From Farysia itapuensis (taxonomy: Eukaryota; Basidiomycota; Ustilaginomycetes; Ustilaginales; Ustilaginaceae), in contig JALBYC010000002.1 of NCBI GenBank assembly GCA_023212645.1, forward strand, positions 620,001-684,000: DNA of 64,000 nt, in the 5' to 3' direction. Both the position numbers and the translations under genes were made by a program. The notes under the pieces are model-generated. The model did no database searches. It was not told where the DNA came from and saw only the letters and a program-made list of their open reading frames with translations. Shown one piece after another: positions 30,372 through 39,977 of this stretch; position 1 is the stretch's first letter; the number at the start of each line of letters is the position of its first letter.

Positions 30372-31301
30372 ATGTCCAAGCCTGTTTTCAAGAGGCCGTC
30401 TCCGCGCACACCAAATCCCACCGACCGCATCCTTGGTTGTTTCGCCCATGTTGAGCCGAGTGAGCGACTAGACCATCTGATTCGATATCTGTCGACATGG
30501 AGTGGAGCCGACAAGTGTCTCATGGTCACACAGTATAGCGGCAAACTGCTGGTCGTGTTGCTCAACCTACAGTATGCTCTGCGACTGCGTATACTGGGTC
30601 TCAAGTCTACCAAACCCTCCAGCGCAGCTGCCCGAATCACCAAGCTTAGCTCGCTCATCAGTGATGCACGTGTGCTTTACCGTATCTGGGGCATCTTGCC
30701 CATTCTCAAGTGGATGATTGGCATGGAGCGCTCTCCACCGCCTACTCGCCTTTTGCACAACATCGAACGCGTTCAGGGCTGGTCCATGCTGGCGTATTGT
30801 CCGATGGAGGCGCTCGCATATCTTGCAGGGCACGGCGTCATACCATTGTCCACAGCGATACAGAACAAGTTCTGGCTGTGGGGTTCGAGGTGCTGGGCCT
30901 TGTATGTTGGACTTCAACTTCTGCATCTCGTTGAGGACAACCGCCTCCTGCGACTCCGAGCTAGAGCACTCGAGCGCTCACGTGGTCACCCTTCACCTCC
31001 TTCAATCCAACTCAAGAACAATACCAACCCGTTGAAATCCAGCTCTGCATCGGACGAAAAGAGCGGCGAGGAACAGCTCATAACACGGCGCATGTGGGAC
31101 GAGCTGGACGACCGCAAGGCGGCGATCCTCAACGAATTCTGGGTCAATCTGGGCTATCTCCCCCTCACCCTTCACTGGTCCACCACCACAGGGCTGTTTG
31201 GAGAGGGATGGGTCGGCCTCTTTGGCACTATTGCTGGCGTAGCTGGCTTCCGCTCGGGATGGAAGAACTCTGCACTACCTCCCATTCCCACCAGTGCTTG
31301 A
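30372..31301 (+). CDS. Peroxisomal membrane protein PEX11 family (PEX11C-like)
   Basis: This 309-residue protein is predicted to shape and divide peroxisomes. The PEX11 pattern starts with SERLDHLIRYLSTWSGADKCLMVTQYSGKLL (residues about 25-60), continues with a long amphipathic helix, an interruption of charged and Ser residues (about 200-235), and ends with a hydrophobic C-terminal hairpin (GLFGEGWVGLFGTIAGVAG). The size is normal for fungal PEX11C proteins. The frame is open 27 codons upstream from a TTG; the first ATG is at 30372. It converges with the HCNGP-like gene. Confidence 0.85.
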   Translation: MSKPVFKRPSPRTPNPTDRILGCFAHVEPSERLDHLIRYLSTWSGADKCLMVTQYSGKLLVVLLNLQYALRLRILGLKSTKPSSAAARITKLSSLISDARVLYRIWGILPILKWMIGMERSPPPTRLLHNIERVQGWSMLAYCPMEALAYLAGHGVIPLSTAIQNKFWLWGSRCWALYVGLQLLHLVEDNRLLRLRARALERSRGHPSPPSIQLKNNTNPLKSSSASDEKSGEEQLITRRMWDELDDRKAAILNEFWVNLGYLPLTLHWSTTTGLFGEGWVGLFGTIAGVAGFRSGWKNSALPPIPTSA

Positions 31302-31392
31302 GGCAGACGTCGGTACACGTCGAGTAGTATGCTTGCAGTGGAATGTAATATTTTGCACACCAAATGCTCTACTTTGATGAATTCGTGCTAGT

Positions 31393-32204
31393 TTAATTGA
31401 CGCGTGAGCCGTTGACATGCCGACGGTCTTTGCGTCTGTCGCCTTCGCTTTGTTCGGCAGCGTCTCTCGAACGCTGTTTGTCCTTTCTTCTCTCTGCGTC
31501 AATGCTGCTATCGATAGTGGAGCTGACGAACCCGATGGACCGTTTCTTGGCTCGTCTTTGTCGAGCTTCCCGTTCGTCCTCTGCTGCTTCTTGCAGCTTG
31601 GTGATGTGAACAGGATCGCCGTCTCTAAGCACATCTGGATCGTGCGGATCCCACGCCGATGGTCCCATTATGTCTCGGAAATTGGATCGAGTCTCGTCAA
31701 CGTCAACAAACTCAACGAGGTGTGAGTATATGTGCGGATTGTTGAACGAGTGATTGGACATGAGCGATTCATTGAAGTGGATCCCATGTGCTTTGAGTTC
31801 GTGAAAGCGGGACAGCTTCGCTTCCAGATCTGTAGGCCATCCCTCCGCTGGTTCTTCCGTTTGCAGTTTCCAAAGTGGGTCACCTGCGTCATTCGGCGGT
31901 GGTAGGAGGAGCGGCAGCATACGGCGCGTTGAGTCGTCTTGTATCTCGTCCAAGTCCTTTTCCGAGAAGGGGAAGTTTTGCGATTTGGCCTCATCTAGCG
32001 CTGATCTGGACGATGAAGCGACCGATCGATGCTGCTCGACAGCAGCGGAAGCTGTAGCCTCCGAAGAAACATCGGCCTTTGCTTTCCCGCTCTCATGTGT
32101 TCGTCCAAGATCTTCATCGCTAGCATACGACGACAACGCTACAGTCAAATTTGTGTCAGACAGCCTGATACCCATGATCCCGCTCCCTTAAGCTTACCGT
32201 TCAT
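31393..32204 (-). CDS. HCNGP/SAP30BP-like protein, two exons
   Basis: Members of this family are nuclear, linked to transcription repression and recently to splicing in animals. The HCNGP core is clear (FHELKAHGIHFNESLMSN, SFNNPHIYSHLVEFVDVDETRSNF, WDPHDP). A single-frame start at 32175 is possible, but a better model has exon 1 at 32204-32198 (ATGAACG), an intron at 32197-32139 (59 nt; GTAAGC donor, CTGAC branch-like site, TGTAG acceptor) and exon 2 at 32138-31393. This keeps frame and gives the N-terminus MNALSSYASDEDLG, matching the family's usual L-x-x-Y-x-S-D-E-D start. The product is 250 residues with a basic C-terminus. Confidence 0.85.
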
Positions 32205-32429
32205 ATTGACTCCATCTCGAAACAAGTGTTGCCGATGAGTGTGGGGCACTGCTGGAAGAAGGTAGGCTGATGTTGGTCTCGAGGTCTCGCGCGGTCTCGC
32301 GGTCTCGCCAATTTTAAATGGTGCTCTAACAGTTGAAGGTCACGTGGTTCTAGCATGTTGGCAAAGAATGAGAAGAAATCGGCGACACACCATGTCTCCA
32401 TTGCCCATACCTCATCTCCAAGCAGCACC
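32205..32429. promoter_or_regulatory. Divergent promoter with GGTCTCG cluster
   Basis: Four GGTCTCG copies start at 32275, 32283, 32293 and 32301 in the short space between the HCNGP-like and bL35m genes. The spacing of 8-10 bp suggests a regulatory cluster or a small satellite; no known factor is assigned. Confidence 0.45.
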
Positions 32430-32816
32430 ATGGCTTCGTTGCTCAGACTGACCAGAGCGTCACTGGGTGCTCTACACACACCGAGATTCACCACATTGCC
32501 AATAGCAGCGCCATCGATTGCGCGCTTCTTCTCGACGACGTTCCCGGCCCAACTTTCTCCAAGAAAGCCGCGATTGGCACAGCACGGCAGTGGGAAGAAA
32601 CTCAAATCACATAGCGGAACCAAGAAACGCTGGTCCGCACTCGGAGGCGGAAGTGGCAAGGCGTATCAGGTCAAATTCAAGCGTGGCATGGCAGGAAAGC
32701 GACACTTGAACTCAGGCATGTCCACGAGCAGTATCAATCAGCTTGGTGTCCCCAAGTACAGTCCACCGGGCAAGGTTGGCCGCACGCTTAGACGCTTACT
32801 TGGACCGAGCTTGTGA
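32430..32816 (+). CDS. Mitochondrial large-subunit ribosomal protein bL35m
   Basis: This 128-residue protein is a structural part of the mitochondrial 54S subunit. The bL35 core is LKSHSGTKKRWSALG, then KRGMAGKRHLNSGMS. The N-terminus MASLLRLTRASLGALH is Arg/Ser/Leu-rich without acids, a good mitochondrial presequence, and its ATG lies in CACCATGG. An in-frame ATG at 32355 would add 25 polar, partly acidic residues and weaken the targeting signal, so it was not chosen. It converges with the DENND6-like gene. Confidence 0.88.
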   Translation: MASLLRLTRASLGALHTPRFTTLPIAAPSIARFFSTTFPAQLSPRKPRLAQHGSGKKLKSHSGTKKRWSALGGGSGKAYQVKFKRGMAGKRHLNSGMSTSSINQLGVPKYSPPGKVGRTLRRLLGPSL

Positions 32817-33051
32817 GCTTCAGTGACTCCATCGACGGCCTTCAATCTCACTTTCGGTATGCCCAGTGGTGTAGCACCACTGCCCTCTTGAAGCAATTGT
32901 ACTCTACAGCATCTCTCAATACACACAGCGTATGAAAACGCTCCAGACGCCATTGAAAGCAGAAAGTCACGGACTGCAGTATAAAGCAAGGCAAAGCACT
33001 GTTGGTATATTGGTAAAAACAAGTGCGTTGAGTAGACGGCGCTGCGCGAAG

Positions 33052-36000
33052 CTAGACAGGTCGTCGTAGTGAACCCTGCAGATCGTCCGGCAACGTCTGG
33101 CACAGCTTGTCTAGCTGCATCATTAGCCGACTCTTCTGGTCTAGCAGACGCTTTTCCGTCGTGGGTTGAAGAAGGGTAGGTGTGTTGCGTCCAGAGCCAC
33201 TGGGTCCATCAGCTTGGTCTACGCCTTTGCAGGGCAACGGTTTGGATTTGAGGTTTGCAATGGCAGCGCTCGTGGTGACGGGCGGTTTGTCGGTGCGCCA
33301 TCTGCTCCCAGGGCCAGGCTCTGTCGGGCTGGTGAGCTGTACATCTACCAATCGAATCTCCTCGACCAGGCGCGAGTACAGATCAATGGTCTCAATTTCG
33401 CCTCGCGTGTGTCCAAAGGTGGTGACGTCGCCCTGGATTAGCGTCGCAATGTATCGTCTTCGCTGTTCCTCCTCCGCCGCGGCTACACGTGAGTGAAGCC
33501 ACAGGGAAAAGTTAGGACACTTGAGAAAGTCAAGGTACAGATTCTGTCTGACAGTCGCACCAGTCGGAAGCGAGCGCGATCGAACGGCCAGTGGCGTGCC
33601 ATGCGCTTTGAGCGACGCCAGAAAGTCGACGGTGTTGAAAGGCCGGATCTTGGGCACTTCTGACGGCGAGGCTAGATCAAAATTGGCAGGGACTAGAGAG
33701 GCAACATACCGATTCAACGGCGCCAGAAAACGTTCCGTCAGATCGGCAAAGTACCGTCGCATCGTAATGTTGGCAGCGGTTCGAGCAGCCGCGTCAGAAG
33801 TCGAGCCTTCCTTTTCGCTCTTGGCGCTCGACGAGGCGAGGTCTTGCAATTTTTTGAGCAATTGACGATCTTTGCTGATGCGACGTTTGCGTTTGGACGT
33901 GAAACCAGGGATGTGATCAGGTCCTCCGCCCCCAGCTCCGTGTCCTCCACCAATTCCGCCGCCAATAGGCCCGGACGCACCGCTCTTCTTGCCACTAGCA
34001 TTCGAGCCTGTCCCAGGTTTGATTTGAATCAACTTGACGGCAGCTTTACCAACCCGCAGTACATTGGGCCAGTGGCCACATGTAGTCGCAAAGAAGGGAT
34101 TGGTGGCAGCGATCAGAGTGCCAGCCTGTGGCTTGTTCTTCGTGACCAGAGTCTTGAAGTCATAGTCATGAATGTGAAAGTAAGGTCGGAAATCACCCGC
34201 ATATGGGATGGGTCGAACGAGGTCGAGCATGTGCCAAACTGCTTCGCTTGCCACTTTGGGATCGGGGGCGATGACAAGGATGGGCTCAGCTAATAGGACG
34301 CACTCCCATAGCAGCCATAGATCAGAGAGCGCTTCTCTGAAGGTATCAAACAGCGATGTGCAGGGTATAGAGGCCAATACCGGGCTTTCGGCGTCGACGG
34401 GCAGATCCGGCAACTCCTTTCTGCTAGGCACTGAGGGTTTGACTCTTGAGCGCAAATTCATGGACGCGCTTGTCCTCAGAGAGGAGCCAATCGTGGAACT
34501 GTTAAAAGCTGTGAGGTTTTCGGTATTGGGTGAGTTTTGAGGCTGCTGGCCAAAGGGTATCGCTGCTGTGATAAGCGAGCCGAGTAAGGGCAACGTCAAA
34601 GTCGTGCCTGGCTGAGGCGCAGGCCAACTCATAATGTCGTGGGCGAAAGCTTCGAACATCGACAAACCATGCTCGAAATATAGCGGACCAAGGCGAGAGA
34701 CGACTTCGCTAAACAGACCGACATAGGGCAAATGCGAAAGGATGACGACCGACTTTTGAAAGTAGCCACGTCTGTTTGTCGCATCTGGTTTCTGACGGAA
34801 GAAGACATAGCCGTAGATGTAGCTGCTGCTCGTGCTGTTACCGGCCCGTCTTGGAGCTAGGATGTCGGTTGAGGTTGTGGTGCCGCTTCCCGCTACAGGC
34901 ATGCCCGCAACGGTAGAGCCAGCGATGGGCGATGTTGCCTCGGCTTCTTCGTCAAGTGAATTGGTAGAGCTTGCCGATGTGGTGCTGCTGTGTCTGTCGT
35001 GCGAAATTTGACGTCCCATGTTGGCAGAGCTGGACGGAAAGAACTTGTTTGTGAAGCGCTCGTGGAAAGAGCTGTGACCGGTCGCTTGTTCGTTTGCATC
35101 AGAGGGATTCCGCGAGCCGGACTGCTGTGTTAAAGAGGCTGTTGTGAAGCCAGACTTAGAAGGCGATATTGGTGGAGCGGACATGGATGTGATGGACGGC
35201 TTCTTTTGCTGATGAGCGGCCTTGTTGAGTGAAGGCCGTGGTGTCTCGTCATCGAGGGCTGTTTCTTGCAATGTGTCTTGTATGCTTTTGATAGTCGGCG
35301 GTTCTGAGCCAGACGAATCGAGCGGTACCTCGCGGACCCTCCATGAAAAGACGGATGACCCATCATCAAATATAGAAGTGTCGGGGAATGAGGAGAAGGC
35401 AATGTTATCCCTTTCCTCTCGACTGATGCCCAAAGGAGGGTAGAGAAATTGCAGATCTGGGCCGAGCTCGAGGTCAAAGTTGACGCACCCAACCGACAAC
35501 ACCCACCTCTGCATCGCTTCTCGGTCAAAAGGCGCCGTTGACTGCGCCGATGTAGCTGATGGCGATTCAACGGCGGAGGGAGAGAACTTGCTTGCCCGCG
35601 GTGAAGAGCTGGCGCTAGAAGATGGACCAGAGGATGTTGAAGGTTTGACTTGAGAGTTGAGTTGGGAAGGCGTGAGATGTAATGAAGTACGCCGGCCGGG
35701 TACCGAGCGTAGTTGAGAGCCGGATTCGGAGGTCCTGGGTGAATCTAGATCGAGGAAACTGGTCAGGCCAGGTGCTGTCGTCCCTGTAGCCCCTACAAAA
35801 CTGAACGAGCCGGGCATGGTGTCTGTACCTAAGTCGCCGTGTTCTTGGGCACTACCAGAATAGCGGTGCGAGGCTGGATCGCGTACGGAAGTGTTTCTGG
35901 GTGGAGCGCGTGGGCCTCCTTCGCCCACCGGCAAACGATCCTGCGGTGGAGGAAGATTGACGCGCTTGCGAGCTGCCTTGCTCCCCTTGGCACGAAGCTG

Positions 36001-36450
36001 CGATGCTGCACCTCCATCCTCGTCGTCGTCCTGAGTCGACGTAATGTCGCTGTCCAGCTCTTGTTCGAGGCTCATCGCCTGCGGATGAGAAACTGACGGT
36101 CCGGCAGACGACAGCGTGATTGTGGAGATGGATGTTGCACTCTGGTAACGAGGCATGGCAGACGCAGTGTCCTTTGGCACTGGCTCAGGGGCAACGTCAG
36201 CCACCTTGGTGGTTGGAGCTTCTTCAGCAGACAAGTAGGCAGAGCTGAGGGAAGAGTGACTTCGACTGTCTTTGAGATCGAGTTTGTTTACCGCGTATGA
36301 AGGCCCAAGCGTGGCAGATCCAGAAGGCGAATGCTGGGTAATACTAAAGGAGGGTGAAGAAGGGGATCTAGACTCGATCCCGACAAGGCCGAGGTCACCC
36401 TCTCCGTTTAGCGAGGACCGCCGAGGATCGGACTGCAAGTCTGACGCCAT
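33052..36450 (-). CDS. DENND6 (FAM116)-type Rab guanine nucleotide exchange factor
   Basis: This 1,132-residue protein is a DENN-module protein; animal DENND6 activates Rab14 in endosomal recycling. About 310 disordered Ser/Pro residues precede a longin-like start (MQRWVLSVGCVNFDLELG, near 313). A Ser-rich insert then splits the module, which resumes near 541 with YIYGYVFFRQ, RRGYFQKSVVILSHLPYVGLF and SWPAPQPG. The cDENN part near 700 (LFDTFREALSDLWLLWECVLLAEP, then NPFFATTCGHWPN) follows. These are the diagnostic FAM116 segments in order. The first ATG is MASDLQSDPR at 36450; nine upstream codons are open only from a TTG. The target Rab in this fungus is unknown. Confidence 0.85.
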   Translation of the reverse strand: MASDLQSDPRRSSLNGEGDLGLVGIESRSPSSPSFSITQHSPSGSATLGPSYAVNKLDLKDSRSHSSLSSAYLSAEEAPTTKVADVAPEPVPKDTASAMPRYQSATSISTITLSSAGPSVSHPQAMSLEQELDSDITSTQDDDEDGGAASQLRAKGSKAARKRVNLPPPQDRLPVGEGGPRAPPRNTSVRDPASHRYSGSAQEHGDLGTDTMPGSFSFVGATGTTAPGLTSFLDLDSPRTSESGSQLRSVPGRRTSLHLTPSQLNSQVKPSTSSGPSSSASSSPRASKFSPSAVESPSATSAQSTAPFDREAMQRWVLSVGCVNFDLELGPDLQFLYPPLGISREERDNIAFSSFPDTSIFDDGSSVFSWRVREVPLDSSGSEPPTIKSIQDTLQETALDDETPRPSLNKAAHQQKKPSITSMSAPPISPSKSGFTTASLTQQSGSRNPSDANEQATGHSSFHERFTNKFFPSSSANMGRQISHDRHSSTTSASSTNSLDEEAEATSPIAGSTVAGMPVAGSGTTTSTDILAPRRAGNSTSSSYIYGYVFFRQKPDATNRRGYFQKSVVILSHLPYVGLFSEVVSRLGPLYFEHGLSMFEAFAHDIMSWPAPQPGTTLTLPLLGSLITAAIPFGQQPQNSPNTENLTAFNSSTIGSSLRTSASMNLRSRVKPSVPSRKELPDLPVDAESPVLASIPCTSLFDTFREALSDLWLLWECVLLAEPILVIAPDPKVASEAVWHMLDLVRPIPYAGDFRPYFHIHDYDFKTLVTKNKPQAGTLIAATNPFFATTCGHWPNVLRVGKAAVKLIQIKPGTGSNASGKKSGASGPIGGGIGGGHGAGGGGPDHIPGFTSKRKRRISKDRQLLKKLQDLASSSAKSEKEGSTSDAAARTAANITMRRYFADLTERFLAPLNRYVASLVPANFDLASPSEVPKIRPFNTVDFLASLKAHGTPLAVRSRSLPTGATVRQNLYLDFLKCPNFSLWLHSRVAAAEEEQRRRYIATLIQGDVTTFGHTRGEIETIDLYSRLVEEIRLVDVQLTSPTEPGPGSRWRTDKPPVTTSAAIANLKSKPLPCKGVDQADGPSGSGRNTPTLLQPTTEKRLLDQKSRLMMQLDKLCQTLPDDLQGSLRRPV

Positions 36451-36946
36451 CAGTCGGGTTTCGCAGGAGACGAGCAAGGCCGAAGATTAAGGTGTCAAAC
36501 GCAGGATCAACGTGCGCGGGGAGCGGGGATAGAGTATGGAAGTAGGACAAAACATGTGACATGTGCAATCGTAAATCTGGATGGATCGGAGTCCGTATAT
36601 GGCCGTACACACCAAAAGCGCTAAATTTGGTCATCCTCTCTTGGGGCACGCGGGCCTATCGGACCATTTTCCGTGAATAGGGACGTCTCAAAATATTCCC
36701 CGAAAAACAAAGAACTAGGGATAAGACTGCATGCAGGGCTTTGACAGCTCGACCAAGGTCATAACTTTCCTTTGACGCTCAAATGAGTATGTCTTTGCTA
36801 AACGAACGCATTTTCCAACATCGGGACGCCGATGAGTTCAATCTCGATGAAAAATTTGATTTCGCCAGAAGAAAGATAGTGAATGTGAACGCTCCTCTCC
36901 ACTTCGACATCTTTCAGCTAGCAAGCGGACAGACTTTGGAACAGAC
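36451..36946. other. Divergent upstream region of DENND6-like gene and SLX9
   Basis: About 500 bp. It contains an ATG-started frame of 56 sense codons at 36783-36953 (starting MSMSLLNERIF) whose stop overlaps the proposed SLX9 ATG. This could be an upstream ORF or chance. A GTATGT donor-like site at 36787 gives an alternative SLX9 first exon. Confidence 0.4.
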
Positions 36947-37702
36947 ATGGTAAGAAGAACAACAAAAATCGCATATAGCATGGACCGGTAGACTAAGCCA
37001 CCTCTACATTGTCAAGGCTCGTGCAGATCAAGGGATAAAGGGCCGTGCTGCTCCCAAGTCAAAGTCTCGGTCGTCGATCACTTCCGAAATCAAGACCAGA
37101 TCGGTTCCCACGTCTGTTGCACCCCCGCAGCACATCACAAAGGCTGCCAAGCGAGCGCTGAAGCGCTCCGAGCTCATGTCTCAAGTCAAAGGGAGCTCGA
37201 ATCAAAGTTCTTTACTTCAATTGCAGCCGACAAATCTGTCAAAATCGAGTCTAAGGAGATTCAAGCGAAAGCAAAAAGAACAGCTCGCGGGAAACACGCA
37301 AGGCATGAAAGACTTGGAGGACGCAATGGACGAAGCTCTTGAAGAGGAGCTTGAAGACCATCACGCAGAAACATTAGAAGAAGGTCACGAAACAGAAACG
37401 GCGCAAGTACCACATCCATCTACTGCCAAACCCATTGGAGAGAAATCTGCAAAAAGGAACGGTGCTGTCACGGAAAAGGCCAGAAAGAAAGCATTGTAAG
37501 TCTTGTACAGCTCCATGATGTGCAAAGTGGCATCAACTGACGCAACAGTGTGTGTGTTACCAGGACTACCGAGATGGCGCGCCAGAATCTGATCTTGTCC
37601 GATCCAGCCTATGCAAAGTCACCCTTCGAGGCCCTCCGTCTGCATGCTCAAAATACACTGGCGTTCGATAAGGGGGCTTCACGCAAAAGACCACCACAAT
37701 AG
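36947..37702 (+). CDS. SLX9: SLX9-like ribosome biogenesis factor, split by introns
   Basis: Slx9 assists 40S precursor maturation and export from the nucleolus. The central exon reads KAAKRALKRSELMSQ and SKSSLRRFKRKQKEQL, the latter close to yeast SKSSIRRRKRKLREEL. A GTAAGT donor at 37496 and CAG acceptor at 37561-37563 (68-nt intron) join in frame to LTTEMARQNLILSDPAYAKSPFEALRLHAQNTL, the conserved Slx9 end; stop at 37700-37702. The 5' end is uncertain. One model has ATG at 36947-36949 directly followed by a GTAAGA intron ending before 37017 (about 206 residues; AAG acceptor is weak). The other uses ATGA at 36783-36786, GTATGT donor and a TGCAG acceptor ending at 37026. Confidence 0.75.
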
Positions 37703-38024
37703 AGTGTTCACAGGCCAACAACAGGATCCAAAGGTGGAACAGAAATAAGATTGTAGCCTCAACTACAAAGAGAAAAGCAGAGTGAAGGAAAAGCAAAAAG
37801 GAGAGACGGCAGCGTGATCTTCGTACGGCGTAACGCCATAGTTGTGCAAAATCAAGCGACTGGAGAAAGAATGTCCTGTTCCAGTGTCCAGTGGGGTTGC
37901 CAGATTCAACGCTCTAGAGCCAGAATTGGCGAATGCAGGATTTTGAACTTGTGTCATCGAACGGAAAAAGAAGGCTCCGTCCGAAACAGGTATATGATGG
38001 GCCAAGAAAATGCGAAGAGAGTTC
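37703..38024. other. Short convergent 3' region between SLX9 and ERG5
   Basis: About 320 bp of A-rich sequence with no supported gene; probably both 3' UTRs. Confidence 0.5.
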
Positions 38025-39977
38025 TTAGGCCTGAGCAGCCACCTCGGGTGCAGTACCGGGCGCAGGAGCTGCTCGTCGAGTGAACTTCATCTTTGCGCCG
38101 TCTTTGGGGAAGATGGTCGCAATGACCTCGACCTTTTCACTGAGGGGAGTGACCTCGTGTTCCCAGTTCATCAATACACTCGCCGTGCCAAGTACAGCGG
38201 TAAGGTGCATGTTGGCGTACTGCTGGCCAATGCAGTAATGCGGTCCACTGCCAAAGACAATGTAATTCTTGGGATGGCTCTGTGCAGGGTCGCCTTCTTC
38301 CAGCCAGCGCTCTGGCTTGAAGTTATCTGGCTCTGGGTACACTTCTTTGTCGTGCAGCGAGTTCCAGAAACTGGGGATCACCATGCTTCCCTTCGGCACT
38401 GTGTATTTGTCGTCAAGGGGGAAAGCCTTGTTGTTCATGTACGGAACCATGATGACTGGTGGCTTGATGCGCAGACTCTCTTTGACGACAGCCTTGGTGT
38501 AGTCCATCTGCTCTACAATATCCAGCGTCAGCGGGGCATTGACGTCGTCGCCACGAATGCGGTACTGCTCCTCGCGAACCTTCCGCAGGACTTCAGGACG
38601 ATCAGCGACGTGCTGAAGCAAGTAGGTCAGGCCAGACGACATGGCGTCCTGCGAGGCAAACAGGAAGCTAAGCAGGACCATGGCAATTTCGCGATCGGAA
38701 AAGTCGCGAACAAGGACCTTTCGAGTCTCAGCCTCGAGATCGGCGTTTTCTTTCTCCAGACGAGCATCGAGCATAGCCTTGATCCAAGCATCGGTGAGAC
38801 ATGTGACAGGCTCGCCTTCCGCCATTCGCTTCTTGCTTTCACGCGAAGTGTGTTCGAACCACTTCATAGCTGTCTTTCGAGCCTTGATGGCGTTGTACAC
38901 CTTGGTGCCAGGGAGAGCGAATGGGAAGTTGACGAGTTCGAGAGCGACAGTGATAAGCCAGTAGTTGTCGGAAACCTCCTTGGCGCCGTGCTCAGGGATG
39001 TAGTCGCCACAGAAGACGCGAAGTGAGGTTTCCATGTTCAGATCGCGGAAACGCATCATGTAGGGCTGCGTCGAGTTTGCCGGGTCGGACAGCCACTCCT
39101 CGAAATGTTGTTTGTAGATGCTTTCCTGAATACCGAGATAGATGCCGAGTGCCTTTCGCGTGAAGAGAGTGTTCAGACCCTTGCGGTAGTCGACATGAGC
39201 CTTTCCATTCAAGAAGACCCTACAAAAAGACAAGGAGACGGATCAGTCGACTGTTATTGACACTGCAGATGTTGATACCGAAGCCCTGAGCTGCATAAGC
39301 GCTCATGCCAAGCACAAATTGGTGGTACACACCAAGTGTGGGGAACCGCAAAATGAAGGCGCAAGATGTGTGGGAAACCGCAGAGTGAAGGCGCAACATG
39401 ACTGCATTTCATTATGCGCGACGGAAGAAACTTACCAGTTATCAGGGCAAAGAACCTTCTTGGCAGAAGCAACGAGACATGGCTCGGCATAGTGTGGGCT
39501 GTTGAGAATCTTGCGCGCGTACTCGTTTGAGGAAGCAATTACAATGAAGCTGAAATAACGCCAGAAACAGAGTTGTCAGCGATCCGAGCTTGAGTCAAGA
39601 CACACGAGCATAACTTACATGTTGAAAACACTGGCTACACTGAGCGGTCCCGAATTCCATCCCTCCTGATACTTTTCCAGAGACGGATGTAGCGAATCGG
39701 CAAATTTGCCGATCACGGGGATCGTCCACTTCGGTCCGGGTAGACCAGCCTTTTTCTTTTGGTAGAAGTACTGTTCAGCGATGAGGAGGGAAGCTACGAT
39801 GGCGAGCAGCGTGAACACGACAGTGCTGCGATCGGCTTCCTGGAGGGACGGCACTCTCGTCAGGTCGACAAGCGACAGGAACTTGCCCAGTATAGATTCG
39901 CTCTGCTTGCCGTTGACTGACGCGGCGGAACGAGAAAAGTTGAGGCCATACTGGCCTCCGTACACGATGGATGACAT
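38025..39977 (-). CDS. ERG5: Sterol C-22 desaturase (CYP61), three exons
   Basis: This cytochrome P450 makes the C22-23 double bond in ergosterol at the ER. Exons are 39977-39619, 39549-39436 and 39219-38025, giving 555 residues. Both introns have GTAAGT donors; acceptors are TTTCAG and TTGTAG, and the junctions restore the family sequence (VFN-I-FIVIASSNEYARKIL and PDN-W-VFLNGKAHVDYRKGLN). There is an N-terminal membrane anchor (VVFTLLAIVASLLIAEQYF), the helix-I SQDAMSS region, the KESLR (ExxR) motif and the heme site FGSGPHYCIG. The frame is open far upstream of the chosen ATG, but without family similarity. Intron 2 (216 nt) holds a 32-bp tandem repeat. Confidence 0.93.
39337..39400. repeat. 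Imperfect 32-bp tandem repeat (two copies) in ERG5 intron 2
   Basis: Copies starting TGTGGGGAACCGC and TGTGGGAAACCGC are 32 bp apart with about four mismatches. The duplication helps explain why this intron is longer than the other introns read here. Confidence 0.75.
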
